DNA of 33,413 bases from Bacteroidales bacterium (GTDB lineage: Bacteria > Bacteroidota > Bacteroidia > Bacteroidales > Bacteroidaceae), in contig SFFY01000025.1 of assembly GCA_004556745.1 (NCBI GenBank), forward strand, positions 1 through 33,413. The letters run 5' to 3'. Positions within the stretch are counted from its first letter, which is position 1, and every line of letters starts with the position of its first letter. The notes beneath the pieces are model-generated. The model was not told where the DNA came from, did no database searches, and saw only the letters and a list, made by a program, of their open reading frames with translations. Below are positions 1 to 8,763 of this stretch, one piece after another. The position numbers and the translations under genes are program-made.

Positions 1-74
1 CGTAGATAGGAGGCAGGTGTAAAGACGGTGACGTCAAAGCCGAGCCTTACTAATAGCCCGAAACTTGCGCGCTT
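1..74 (+). rRNA. 23S rRNA, 3' end (partial)
   Basis: The first ~74 bases match the last part of bacterial 23S rRNA in layout: a GTAGATAGG-type stretch, then the conserved CTTACTAATAGCCCGAAAC segment that corresponds to GGTACTAATGAACCG of E. coli 23S. The rest of the gene lies to the left of the window. The exact 3' end is estimated. A 5S gene follows about 80 bases downstream, the usual 23S-5S order of an rRNA operon. Confidence 0.85.
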
Positions 75-156
75 AAGAGAGAGGCGCGTGCTGGAAGTGC
101 GTAGCTTGTTGAGCGATCGTGAGAAGAAAATCAGCTGTACAGATATGTCAACGTTA

Positions 157-268
<112 letters not shown>

Positions 269-278
269 TTTAGATGAA

Positions 279-319
279 AGAACCTGCATTTGTAATGAAA
301 TACGGATGCAGGTTCTTTA
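279..319 (+). terminator. rRNA operon terminator
   Basis: Inverted repeat AAGAACCTGCAT ... ATGCAGGTTCTT with a 15-nt loop, followed by a T-rich tail. It begins 11 bases after the 5S gene, so it is the likely intrinsic terminator of the rRNA operon. Confidence 0.85.
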
Positions 320-344
320 TTTTGCGTCTTATTCAAACATAATA

Positions 345-376
345 AAAATCCCGACAGAAACCTGCCGGGATTTTCT
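345..376. terminator. second hairpin, bidirectional terminator candidate
   Basis: AATCCCG-a-CAG pairs with CTG-c-CGGGATT, with A-rich and T-rich flanks on opposite sides. It can work as a second terminator for the rRNA operon and also lies just downstream of the minus-strand rubrerythrin remnant, whose original terminator it may have been. Confidence 0.7.
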
Positions 377-393
377 TTAATCTAAACTTTAAA

Positions 394-543
394 TTAGTAG
401 TTTTCGGCGTTAAGCTGGAAATAGCTTTGGGGATGAGCGCAGACGGGGCACATTTCGGGGGCTTTCTTGCCGATTACGATATGGCCGCAGTTGGCGCACT
501 GCCAAACGCAATCGCCATAGCGAGAGAATTGCTTCTTAAATAT
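394..543 (-). pseudogene. rubrerythrin remnant (C-terminal rubredoxin-like domain only)
   Basis: The reading frame ending at 394 encodes WQCANCGHIVIGKKAPEM, then CPVCAHPQSYFQLNAENY, the C-terminal rubredoxin-like domain of rubrerythrin. All four iron-ligand cysteines (two CxxC pairs) are present. Rubrerythrin is normally about 190 residues, with an N-terminal four-helix diiron domain for peroxide reduction. Here the diiron domain is gone, and upstream of about 543 the frame encodes unrelated residues. The only ATG of this frame, near 630, lies inside the terminator hairpin of the neighbouring hexosaminidase gene, so independent translation is unlikely. It reads as a decayed 3' fragment; expression as a mini-rubredoxin cannot be excluded. 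Confidence 0.75.
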
Positions 544-603
544 TGTAGTAAGGTGTCGAGTCTTGTATAAATTACATATCAAGTTCTGTGCCTTGACAAT
601 ATA

Positions 604-641
604 AAAACGAGGGCGTGCCAGTTTTGACACGTCCTCGTTTT
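604..641 (-). terminator. terminator of the GH20 gene
   Basis: AAAACGAGG-g-CGTG pairs with CACG-t-CCTCGTTTT around a 10-nt loop. It lies 18 bases past the minus-strand stop codon at 659 and ends in a T-run on the minus strand. Confidence 0.85.
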
Positions 642-658
642 GTGATATAATATTAAAC

Positions 659-3600
659 TTAGCGGATAATTTTTCGCCCTCCGACGATATAGATACCCTT
701 GCCCGTGGGTCGGACTACGCGGCGGCCGCTCAAATCGTAGTAAATGTTTGCCTTAGCAGAAGGCGTGTCTTGGTTGTCTGTGTTCACAGAGTGAATGCCA
801 GTGGTGACAGTTGTCTCGATGAAATTCCAGATAGATGCGCCGTAGTCTTTCGGCTTCATGATGAGTGAGGCGAAGGCGGAGGGATTGGTGTACCAGCTAT
901 ATACGCCCGTGGTTTCGACAATGGCAATGCCCGTTGCGCCTTGGTCGGTAGTGAGTTGCGTCAGTGCCCAGGCGTTGCGTGCCGTGGAGGCTTGACCGTT
1001 GCCGTAAAGCGTAGAACCGTCGGCGGCGGAGGTGATGTAGGCATATCCGCCTGTGGCTTTGTTGGCAAGGCGGGCTGTGCCGTCGGCCTGTTTCTCTATG
1101 CGCCAGAGCTGTGCATCGTTGGTCTCAGTTAGTGATGCAGGTTCTACTTTGCCAGAAGAGGTGTTGGCTGTGGCGTAATTTCCAGTGAAGTAGGCGTTTT
1201 GTATGCGATAATAAATGCCTTCGGAAATCGTGTCGAGGAAAGAGGCGCGCGGCATGGCAAGGAACTGGTTGTAGAGGTCGAGGAACGACTGGTAGCAAGT
1301 TTCGTCTACCGTGCCTTTCAGTGCTTCGCGGGCGGGGAGAATAATATTTTCAGAAAGGAAATCGAGCGCTGCCTGCGAAGGTTCGCCAGCTTTCTCAGGA
1401 TTTGCAGTGAGGAGCGTGATTTCGCACTTATGGCAAAGTCCTTCGAGCCATTCCTTGAAGTCGGTGACCTCTTCGATACGCCATGTGCCGGGATAGCAGA
1501 GGGCAGGTTCGTTGTAGGCGTATACCAGTCCCGTGGCGTTGGCGTGCAGGCGCTTGACGCTGCCTGTGGCAAGGGCGGAGTAGCCGGCGGTTGCCGAGAT
1601 GGTGACGCTGCCAGGGATGTAACTGTACGTGCCAGAGGCAATGGAGGCGCGGTCGATACGTACGGCTGTGCCCACGCCGTCGGTAAGTTTCACTGCAGCG
1701 TTGTAAGTGGGCATTGAAATCTTATTGCCGTTCAACTTTGAGGAAAGGAAAAATCCGTTGGTGCCGTTGGGTGTGAACTGCCACAATTCTTCAGGCTCCG
1801 TCTGCGGCGTGTAGTGGAAACGCACGCCGTCGGCGGCAACGTACATCGTGGAACCGATGTATTGCTTCTTATAATAGGAAGACTGGGAAACGATGCGGTA
1901 GGTCTTTCCCTCAATGGGCTGCGTAATGTCGCCAGCCTTATAGTCCGTTATGGCCGTTTGCAGGGCTGTAACCTGTGCATCGCCGGGATTAGCCTTCGCA
2001 TTTTCGTAAGCATTTTCCAAAGCATCATACAATTCGGCAGAGGGAAAACCCACGCCGCCGCGAATGCTTTGCTTCAAAATACTTTCGGCTTCCTTGAGGG
2101 CGTTCTCGGCATCGGTCAATTCAGCCGGTTCGAAGTAATGCTTGGCATAGGTATAGCCGAGGCCATCGAAGATGTCGTCGTGCGACTGCATGCGGCGGAG
2201 GAAGCCAGTCCAGTCCTTCTTTCCGTTTTCGAGCCATGCGATTTCGGAGAGTGCGAGCATGCGCGGCAGGAGCTGGTATTCAAGTTCGATGCTGTCATTA
2301 GTGGTCTCTGTCCACAGATTGCCTTGCACGCCGAGGCAGTAGTCTTCGCGTCCGCCCAGTGAGGCGAGGGGGTTGAAGTTGTAGACGGTGGGCAAATTTA
2401 CTACACGGTCTTCGCTCCAACCGCCGAAGTAAGGTTCGTCGACTACTGTATTATTCTTATCAATCTGCATCATATCGAAATAAAGCGACTGGTAAGGCAC
2501 AACGATACTCTTCATTCCGTGGTCGGCAGCCGTGGCGCTCTTGTTGATGCTATTCCATGCCATAATGACAGGCTTTGTCTGGTTGGCATCGTTCCAATGG
2601 CTCAAAAGTTCGTCCCATACAATGATGTCTTTGCCGTGCTTGTTCTTAAGATAGATGCCAAGTTCCTCAACGAGCCATGACTGCAACTGCTCAACGCCCG
2701 TAAGTTCCTCGTCGCTCACGCGCTTGAGGCATTCGGCATTTGTGGCCCATTGCTCTGTGGGGCATTCGTCGCCGCCGATATGGATATACGGGTAGGGGAA
2801 GATGTTGGCGATATTGTCTAATACGCATTTGAGGAAAGTGATTACCTTGTCGCTGCCCACGTTGAGCACATCGTGGGAGATGCCGCCGAGGATACGCACG
2901 GAGTAGGTCTTAGTGGAGTCGCAACTGAGGGACGGATAGGCCGTGATGGCTGCTACCATGTGGCCAGGCATATCGATTTCGGGGATAATCTCGATGTGTC
3001 GCGCCTTGGCGTAAGCCACAACCTCGCGCAACTGCTCCTGCGAGTACCACATGCCGCGGCCGTATTCCGTGTCATCGTAGAACACCGTGCCGTTGCCGGG
3101 ATTAGAGAAAGAAGAGGAGCGTATGCTACCCACCTCCGTAAGCAAGGGATATTCGGGAATCTCCACGCGCCAGCCTTGGTCGTCGGTGAGGTGCCAGTGC
3201 AGGCGGTTGAGTTTGTATAGCGACATGATGTCGAGCACGCGCTTCACCTCCTCAACGGAGAAGAAGTGGCGGGCGCAGTCGAGCATGAAACCACGATGGC
3301 CGAGCAGGGGGGCGTCCTCAATTCTGATGAAAGGCAACGTCCATTCCACGCCGGCATTATCGGCAGCCTGCTTGAAAAAGGCACGCGGCAAGAGTTGTCG
3401 CAATGTGTTCAAACCATAGAAGAAACCCGCGGAAGAGGCGGCGCGGAGGCTGACACCTGCATCGGAGACTTCGAGCGCATAACCTTCTGCCGACAGCGAG
3501 GCATCGGCTATGAGGCAGATGTTAGACGCAGGAACTTGCGCCGTGCTTTGAGTGACATTCAGCGCAATGCCCGAAGCTGCTTTAAGCTGCGCGGCAAAAC

Positions 3601-4240
3601 TTTCGGCATGTGCCTTCGCTTCGTCATCGGGGTATGTAATTGCCGTGAGCGTGCGTACATCGAAAGTGCCGTCCTTCGTCACCTGCATAGAGGCGGGCAT
3701 GGGAATGAGGGCATATTTGCTTGCGCTCTCGTATTCCGTTTTTGAAACAAAGCGAATGGCGTTGTTCTGGTCGCCCACGTTCCAAAGACCTGCGCCTCGG
3801 TTGTCGGAGGGCCCGCCCCAAAGGTTAATGGCAAACGATGTGTTGCCGGCGGGCACTACCTCAAAGCCGTCGGAATAGCCCGATGCCGAGCAGGCAACGA
3901 TTTTGAACAAAGTCTTACCCGTAGGCGCAGCGGCTGCCATCAGTTTGTTTTCCTTAGCCCCGGCCGTGGTATAAAGTTTTAGACCGTTTTTACTAGTAAA
4001 CTCATAGCCGGAGGTAGCATCGCCCGTCAGTTTGAACCACTCGCTGTCAACGCCCGTGGGCTGATTGACTGTGATTTCACCGCCGGCGGCAGAGGCATTG
4101 ATAACTTTTCCGCCGTTCATAAACTGAATGAAGTACCACACCTCGTTCTCGCTGGTGCTGACCGTAGGCAAAGTGCCTGCCGCCGCATAGAGCAATGCGG
4201 CAGAGAAAGCCACAAATAAAGATGCTAATTGTTTTCTCAT
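659..4240 (-). CDS. secreted beta-N-acetylhexosaminidase, GH20 family, multi-domain
   Basis: This 1193-residue protein hydrolyses terminal N-acetylhexosamine residues from glycans. The start at 4240 (MRKQLASLF) is preferred over an upstream in-frame ATG at 4273 because it opens directly with a signal peptide (about residues 1-20). In order: a lectin/beta-trefoil-like segment (about 22-165, WYFIQFMNGGKVI); a GH20b-type domain (from about 175, YALIPMPASMQVTKDG); the GH20 catalytic barrel with HWHLTDDQGWR (about 348) and HIGGDECP (about 490), whose D-E pair is the substrate-assisted catalytic pair; a helical FIVAR-like stretch; two more lectin-like segments (YRIVSQSSYYKKQYIG and YYRIQNAYFTGNYA); and a C-terminal tail YDLSGRRVV...GIYIVGGRK like type IX secretion sorting signals. 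Host mucin or N-glycans are plausible substrates (inference). It is last in a minus-strand run and has its own terminator. Confidence 0.93.
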   Translation of the reverse strand: MRKQLASLFVAFSAALLYAAAGTLPTVSTSENEVWYFIQFMNGGKVINASAAGGEITVNQPTGVDSEWFKLTGDATSGYEFTSKNGLKLYTTAGAKENKLMAAAAPTGKTLFKIVACSASGYSDGFEVVPAGNTSFAINLWGGPSDNRGAGLWNVGDQNNAIRFVSKTEYESASKYALIPMPASMQVTKDGTFDVRTLTAITYPDDEAKAHAESFAAQLKAASGIALNVTQSTAQVPASNICLIADASLSAEGYALEVSDAGVSLRAASSAGFFYGLNTLRQLLPRAFFKQAADNAGVEWTLPFIRIEDAPLLGHRGFMLDCARHFFSVEEVKRVLDIMSLYKLNRLHWHLTDDQGWRVEIPEYPLLTEVGSIRSSSFSNPGNGTVFYDDTEYGRGMWYSQEQLREVVAYAKARHIEIIPEIDMPGHMVAAITAYPSLSCDSTKTYSVRILGGISHDVLNVGSDKVITFLKCVLDNIANIFPYPYIHIGGDECPTEQWATNAECLKRVSDEELTGVEQLQSWLVEELGIYLKNKHGKDIIVWDELLSHWNDANQTKPVIMAWNSINKSATAADHGMKSIVVPYQSLYFDMMQIDKNNTVVDEPYFGGWSEDRVVNLPTVYNFNPLASLGGREDYCLGVQGNLWTETTNDSIELEYQLLPRMLALSEIAWLENGKKDWTGFLRRMQSHDDIFDGLGYTYAKHYFEPAELTDAENALKEAESILKQSIRGGVGFPSAELYDALENAYENAKANPGDAQVTALQTAITDYKAGDITQPIEGKTYRIVSQSSYYKKQYIGSTMYVAADGVRFHYTPQTEPEELWQFTPNGTNGFFLSSKLNGNKISMPTYNAAVKLTDGVGTAVRIDRASIASGTYSYIPGSVTISATAGYSALATGSVKRLHANATGLVYAYNEPALCYPGTWRIEEVTDFKEWLEGLCHKCEITLLTANPEKAGEPSQAALDFLSENIILPAREALKGTVDETCYQSFLDLYNQFLAMPRASFLDTISEGIYYRIQNAYFTGNYATANTSSGKVEPASLTETNDAQLWRIEKQADGTARLANKATGGYAYITSAADGSTLYGNGQASTARNAWALTQLTTDQGATGIAIVETTGVYSWYTNPSAFASLIMKPKDYGASIWNFIETTVTTGIHSVNTDNQDTPSAKANIYYDLSGRRVVRPTGKGIYIVGGRKIIR

Positions 4241-4278
4241 TGGTATATTGATTTTTGGTTGATAAATTATCACTCTTA

Positions 4279-5256
4279 TTACTCGTGCAACAAATCTTCG
4301 ATGTCTTGTTCAGAAAGGCCAGTGGCGCGTTGAATGTCGGCAACAGGCAAACCCATTGCATGTAAATTCTTGACAAATGATTTTTGGGCTTCAGCAATAC
4401 CTTCTGCGCGTCCTTCTGCACGCCCTTCTGCACGCCCTTCTGCACGTCCTTCTGCACGTCCTTCTGCACGTCCTTTTGCGCGTCCTTCTTTAAGTCCCTC
4501 TGCGCGTCCTTCTTCTATGCCTTCCATTTTAGCAGTGTCCAGCACATCGTTTTGCACCATAATATCGTCCATGTGCGAGTCGTAGGCACGGCGGTCTTTG
4601 TCGTCCATAGTCATATAGAGCAGGCGTTCGCGTGCTTCGCGTAGGCCAGGTGTCGTGGTGTTGTCCTTAATTCGGTTGTTTTTGAGATAGTCGAGCCATT
4701 CTTCGAGCGGTGTTTTGGCAATGTCGTTGAACTCGTTGACGCGTATGATGTAATATTCGGGAAAAACGCTCTCGGGTGCGCAAAGCATGATTTCGTTTCT
4801 CTCTTTTGTATTGACTTTCAACTGGTCGCCGGTATGCACGCCTGTGAAGACCGTGCGCCCATGATAGAGATAGTCCTTGCCCTGGCCGAGGTCGAAGTAC
4901 AGGATATTGATAGAATAGACTTTCTTTACATTGTCGTATTTGTCGCCTATCTGGATATGCTCCGTGATGGCTTTCGACACGCCGTAGAGCATGCGTTGCA
5001 GGTAATACAGTTGGCGTGTGAGTTGCACCTCCACGATGATAATCTCGCCTTTGCTGTTGATGGCCTTGATGTCTACGCGGTTGAACTTGTCAGATGCGCT
5101 TTCCTGGTTGCCTTCGCTTTCCAAGATTTCGGATATCGTGATTTTCTCGCCGAGCAACACGGTTATCAACCCTTCGAGCACGGCGAAGTTCGCCTTGTCG
5201 CGCAGCATACGCTTCACGGCCCAGTCAAAACGGATGTATTTATTGTTTACCTCCAT
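4279..5256 (-). CDS. PD-(D/E)XK nuclease / Rpn-type putative transposase
   Basis: The 325-residue product matches the Bacteroidales PD-(D/E)XK transposase (Rpn/YhgA-like) family: KYIRFDWAVKRMLRDKANF at the N-terminus, a nuclease core with D near NRVDIKAINSKG followed by IIIVEVQLT (the D...ExQ pattern), and LYYLQRMLYGVSKAI. Family members are linked to recombination-promoting DNA cleavage; activity here is not shown. After about residue 240 comes a run of EGRA tetrapeptides encoded by a 12-bp tandem repeat, then a ~35-residue tail (LPVADIQRATGLSEQDIEDL) that looks like a small helical module. The start lies 6 bases after the stop of the M6 protease gene, so it is probably co-transcribed with it. 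A related gene lies at the right edge of the window. Confidence 0.88.
   Translation of the reverse strand: MEVNNKYIRFDWAVKRMLRDKANFAVLEGLITVLLGEKITISEILESEGNQESASDKFNRVDIKAINSKGEIIIVEVQLTRQLYYLQRMLYGVSKAITEHIQIGDKYDNVKKVYSINILYFDLGQGKDYLYHGRTVFTGVHTGDQLKVNTKERNEIMLCAPESVFPEYYIIRVNEFNDIAKTPLEEWLDYLKNNRIKDNTTTPGLREARERLLYMTMDDKDRRAYDSHMDDIMVQNDVLDTAKMEGIEEGRAEGLKEGRAKGRAEGRAEGRAEGRAEGRAEGRAEGIAEAQKSFVKNLHAMGLPVADIQRATGLSEQDIEDLLHE
4401..4512 (-). repeat. 12-bp tandem repeat coding for (EGRA)n
   Basis: On the plus strand the unit reads about CCTTCTGCACGT, repeated in tandem with point variants (CGCCC, CGCG, CTTT). In the minus-strand gene it encodes EGRA tetrapeptides. The unit length is a multiple of 3, so gain or loss of units changes the linker length without breaking the frame. 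Confidence 0.9.
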
Positions 5257-5262
5257 TGCTGC

Positions 5263-7089
5263 TTATTTTATAAAAACTTTCTTACTCTCTTTGCTTTGCT
5301 TGATGATATACACACCGGGAGCGAGACCTTTTTTAGATGTTTCCCTCAGCCTGCCGTCGATGGTGTAGACTTTGCGCGGCTGCTGGCCTGTGGTTGTCTC
5401 CGCAGCGGCAATGCCCGTGAGCGAGGGGTCAATGAAACTGAAAGAAATCACGCCGTCGGTCTCGGCAATGTTGTAGATGGGTTGCGACAGGCCGCTGCCC
5501 GTGTAAACCGTAGTGGCGGGCGTGGTGTCGTCGGTGAGCGAGGTGTTGCCCGTCGTACCGGGGTAGAGGTTGGGGGCTACGCGTTGCCATTCGGCAGATT
5601 TGAGCGGTGTGTCGTAGATGATGTTGTCGGCAGGCACGATGTTGAACAGGGCTTTGCCCACGGTGTTGTTCACCGTGTTGGCACTCCAGCGGTTGGCATT
5701 GAAAGCCACATGCCATACCAGCATGCCCGTGCCCATGAAGCTGGGAAACCATGTGTTGGCCTGACGGTTTTCGAGCAGATAATATTCGTTTTTGTCTGAA
5801 GGGTTTTTGATGCAATAGGCCGTAGCGCCGAGGTCTTCGCTGCCGAACGGATAGAGCCGTGCGAAAGTTGCCTCCGTAAGTTCCTCGACATTGAGCCACC
5901 CCATCACGCTGCGTTCGTAAGCATTGTAGCCGATAGGGGCATAGCCGTCGTAGAGGTATTGCCCGTAGTCCATAATCGACCAAACGCAGGGCGTGAGGAT
6001 TTTTGCGGCATCGGTTTCGCTTCTGCCAGTGTAATAGAAGTCGGGCAGGTTGAGGGCATGACCGATTTCGTGGATAAAGACACCCATGCCGTCGAATTGC
6101 TGGCCTTTCACCACGATGTTTCCGCTTTCGTCTTTCTTATACGACTGCAACATCTCGTTGCCCATGAAATATGACTTTACATTGATACCCGTTGAGGTAG
6201 TGAAGGGGCGATACTTGTTGTAGTGCGCCCAGAGGTAGTCTTCGCAGCCGTCTTCGTAGGCGGAATGCTCGCCCGGGCCGGCATACATCAGGCTCACGAG
6301 GGGCAGGTTATTGCCGGTGGCATATTGTGAGAAATCCACGCCTTGTGCAATGGCTTTCTCCACCACTTCGCTCACAATCTTATAGGAATTGGGGTCTACC
6401 GAGTTGTTGCTGCCATTTGCACCATAATAGGCATAATTGTTGTCGGTCGTCACGCGGGCCACGATGTCGAACTTCGGCGAGAAAAGACCGTTGCTCTGGT
6501 CTGTGAAGTAGTCGCTTACGCTACCGTGGCAAAGGCTTTCGTCCTTATAGCCTTTTTCGTTGAAGAAGCGCGACACTTTCTCGTCGGTCGTCGTTTCCAT
6601 AAACTTGCGGTCGGGAAATTCCACGAGTATTATGGGAATAGTCGGCGTGCCGATGCTGCTCAGCGTGCCGCCAGCCGATTCGCCGTAAGTGCCCAGTCCA
6701 TCTCCGCCGCCTATGCTGCGCGAGGCAATGTTTTGCTGTGGGGCAAACAGAGCGGTGAGGTGAGAATAAGCTTTTGCAACCGTGCAGTCGGCATTTTTTA
6801 GCCATGAAATTTCTTCCTGACTGCGTTCGTTTGCCTCGTGGGCCAAGAGCTCGGAGGCTTCAAGACCTTCGGCGGTTAGCTGAGCATAGCAGAAACGGCC
6901 TTGCGCGTCTTTCGAAATCACCGTGCCGTCGGCAAGGGTGTAGAAACAGAAGCAATGGTTGCCTTGCTTGGTTACAGTGATGCTTTTCCCGTCGGCTTGC
7001 TTCACAGTGATGAGGCGCTGCAACGGACGTGTAGCCTGTGCGGCGAATGTGCCTATGGCAAATGCGATGAGGAGTAATGTCTTTTTCAT
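5263..7089 (-). CDS. M6-family secreted zinc metalloprotease
   Basis: 608 residues. A signal peptide (about 1-19, MKKTLLLIAFAIGTFAAQA) is followed by a propeptide-like region (ITVKQADGKSITVTKQGN), then the protease domain with PTIPIILVEFPDRKF, SVSDYFTDQSNGLFSPKFD and the zinc motif HEIGHALNLPDFY (HExxH, about residue 337). The downstream WSIMDYGQY supplies the metzincin-like Met. These are features of the M6 (immune inhibitor A-like) family common in Prevotella. The C-terminus VYTIDGRLRE...GVYIIKQ...KKVFIK resembles a cell-surface or secretion sorting tail. The gene starts 21 bases after nfeD and ends 6 bases before the PD-(D/E)XK gene. The likely role is extracellular protein degradation (inference). 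Confidence 0.92.
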   Translation of the reverse strand: MKKTLLLIAFAIGTFAAQATRPLQRLITVKQADGKSITVTKQGNHCFCFYTLADGTVISKDAQGRFCYAQLTAEGLEASELLAHEANERSQEEISWLKNADCTVAKAYSHLTALFAPQQNIASRSIGGGDGLGTYGESAGGTLSSIGTPTIPIILVEFPDRKFMETTTDEKVSRFFNEKGYKDESLCHGSVSDYFTDQSNGLFSPKFDIVARVTTDNNYAYYGANGSNNSVDPNSYKIVSEVVEKAIAQGVDFSQYATGNNLPLVSLMYAGPGEHSAYEDGCEDYLWAHYNKYRPFTTSTGINVKSYFMGNEMLQSYKKDESGNIVVKGQQFDGMGVFIHEIGHALNLPDFYYTGRSETDAAKILTPCVWSIMDYGQYLYDGYAPIGYNAYERSVMGWLNVEELTEATFARLYPFGSEDLGATAYCIKNPSDKNEYYLLENRQANTWFPSFMGTGMLVWHVAFNANRWSANTVNNTVGKALFNIVPADNIIYDTPLKSAEWQRVAPNLYPGTTGNTSLTDDTTPATTVYTGSGLSQPIYNIAETDGVISFSFIDPSLTGIAAAETTTGQQPRKVYTIDGRLRETSKKGLAPGVYIIKQSKESKKVFIK

Positions 7090-7110
7090 TATATATATTA
7101 TTATTTTGTC

Positions 7111-7581
7111 TTATTGTTTTATGCTTACAGTGATAGAGGCTTCGCTCACGGCCACAACTACAATGGGCGTACCCGGGTCGATAAAGTCGCCGGAGGATTT
7201 CACTTCCACCTGCTTGCCGTTTATCATGGCGTTGCCCACCAGCGCGAGGCGCGTAAGGGCTTTGCCTTCCTCGCCCACTTTCACAGAGAGTTGCTCGCTG
7301 GTGGCGTTGGTCGAATTGATACTGCTTTTCAGAGCCATGCGGTCTATGGCTTTCGACCGCATCACGAGATATAGGCTCACGCCGAACAGCAGAATGGCAA
7401 GTGCCGCCGCGCCCAGTGCAGGCATCAGTCCGTAGTTGATGTAAATCACAGCCACATCGGCTATGCCGCATATTATGGCCGCGCTGCCTGCCAACCCGAA
7501 CCCGGGTATGACGAACACTTCGAGCAAACCAAGAAGCAGGGCAAAGAAACTCAATAGAATAATCAGTAAAGTAGTAGACAT
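7111..7581 (-). CDS. NfeD-like membrane protein
   Basis: 156 residues. Three or so hydrophobic segments (about 4-25, 31-50, 54-75) are followed by a soluble ~65-residue domain with VGEEGKALTRLALVGNAMINGKQVEVKSSGDFIDPGTPIVVV, the OB-fold C-terminal domain of NfeD proteins. The family often pairs with stomatin/SPFH proteins or ClpP-like membrane proteases in membrane quality control; no partner gene is adjacent here. This is a short NfeD form without the serine-protease domain. It lies 34 bases downstream of rsgA and 21 bases upstream of the M6 protease gene. Confidence 0.85.
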   Translation of the reverse strand: MSTTLLIILLSFFALLLGLLEVFVIPGFGLAGSAAIICGIADVAVIYINYGLMPALGAAALAILLFGVSLYLVMRSKAIDRMALKSSINSTNATSEQLSVKVGEEGKALTRLALVGNAMINGKQVEVKSSGDFIDPGTPIVVVAVSEASITVSIKQ

Positions 7582-7615
7582 CTTGTTTTTTGTAAATGAT
7601 GAATAATGAAAAAAC

Positions 7616-8557
7616 TCAATATGCCGCCCTGTATTTCCCCTCGTCCTTATCTTCGAGCATCGAGAGATAAGAGGCGTAGCGCGAGGGGGCGAGCCTCATG
7701 CTTTCTATGGCTTCCAGCACGGCGCAGCCGGGCTCGTGCGTATGCGTGCAGTTGTTGAAGCGGCAGTCGCGGGAAAGGGCGAAAATGTCCCGGAAATAAT
7801 GCGCCACCTCTTCGCGCTCCATGTCAAACGTACCGAATCCCTTGATGCCCGGCACGTCGATGAGCGCGCCGCCGTCCGGCAGTTCATACAGTTCGCTGAA
7901 CGTCGTGGTGTGCATGCCCGTGCCGTGCGCCTCGGATATTTCTGCCGTGCGGGCGTTCGCCTCCGGCACGAAATGGTTGAGCAGCGTGGATTTTCCCACG
8001 CCAGAGTTGCCCGCGAGCAGCGTTGTCTTGCCCTGCAATGCCTCGCCCAGTTCGTCCAGTCCCTTGCCCGTAATGGCAGAGATGACGTGGCAGGGATAGC
8101 CTATTCCCGAATAAAGTGCCACCCAATAGTCGCGCGTGGCGCGTTCGTCCTCACTCTGTAGTTCGTCATCTTTGTTGAGTGCCAGCACAACCGGCACGCG
8201 ATAGGCTTCTGCCGAAGCGAGGAAGCGGTCGATGAACGTGGTGCTCGTTTCAGGCCGCGCTACGGTAGCCACCAGTAAGGCCTGGTCGATGTTGGCCGCG
8301 AGGATATGGCTCTGCTTCGAGAGGTTGGAGGCCTTGCGGATAATGTAGTTGCGGCGGTCGTCGATACCGCATATAAAGGCCGTTTCGCTTTCGGCCGCCA
8401 TGTTGAGGGTCACGCCGTCGCCCACGGCCACGGGATTTGTGGAGCGTATGCCTTTCAGGCGGAAGTTGCCTTTCACCTTGCAGGGCACGCTGCGCCCGTC
8501 GTCGGTGCGCACTAAGTAGTGGCTGCCCGTGTTGCGTATCACGATGCCGTGGAGCAT
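7616..8557 (-). CDS. rsgA: ribosome small subunit-dependent GTPase RsgA
   Basis: 313 residues, normal for RsgA (YjeQ), a GTPase that checks late maturation of the 30S subunit. An N-terminal OB-fold (MLHGIVIRNTGSHYLVRTDD) is followed by a circularly permuted GTPase: the G4-like ALNKDD comes before the P-loop GNSGVGKSTLLN (about residue 184) and the G3 motif DVPGIKGFG. The C-terminal zinc motif CRFNNCTHTHEPGC (about 263) is complete. The gene starts next to an octamer microsatellite and is followed closely by nfeD. Confidence 0.97.
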   Translation of the reverse strand: MLHGIVIRNTGSHYLVRTDDGRSVPCKVKGNFRLKGIRSTNPVAVGDGVTLNMAAESETAFICGIDDRRNYIIRKASNLSKQSHILAANIDQALLVATVARPETSTTFIDRFLASAEAYRVPVVLALNKDDELQSEDERATRDYWVALYSGIGYPCHVISAITGKGLDELGEALQGKTTLLAGNSGVGKSTLLNHFVPEANARTAEISEAHGTGMHTTTFSELYELPDGGALIDVPGIKGFGTFDMEREEVAHYFRDIFALSRDCRFNNCTHTHEPGCAVLEAIESMRLAPSRYASYLSMLEDKDEGKYRAAY

Positions 8558-8566
8558 TTTTGTCTT

Positions 8567-8648
8567 GTTTACCGTTAACTCGTTTACTTGTTAACTTGTT
8601 TACTCGTTAACTTATTTACTCGTTTACTACTTGCAGACTCGTTTACTA
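8567..8648. repeat. octamer microsatellite, GTTWACTY units
   Basis: Seven consecutive 8-bp units run from 8574 to 8629 (GTTAACTC, GTTTACTT, GTTAACTT, GTTTACTC, GTTAACTT, ATTTACTC, GTTTACTA), with a partial unit before and an isolated GTTTACTA at 8641. GTTAAC and GTTTAC alternate, giving a 16-bp super-period. It lies directly upstream of the rsgA start codon at 8557, so it is in or near the rsgA leader. Confidence 0.9.
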
Positions 8649-8651
8649 AAA

Positions 8652-8721
8652 TGTGGCATAAGGCGCAAACAATGCCTGCGACGAAAAAAATCTTTGTTCT
8701 CGCCACAAGCATCGTTTGCGC
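8652..8721. repeat. long-loop inverted repeat between frr and rsgA
   Basis: GCGCAAAC-a-ATGC (8663-8675) pairs with GCAT-c-GTTTGCGC (8709-8721) around a 33-nt loop. A competing pair, TGTGGC (8652) with GCCACA (8702), could form an alternative fold. It lies just downstream of the frr stop on the minus strand, so it may end or process the frr transcript, or be a REP-like element. Confidence 0.6.
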
Positions 8722-8763
8722 TGCTTTATTATTGTTGGTTAAGACGTAATCGAGAGAGAGCAA

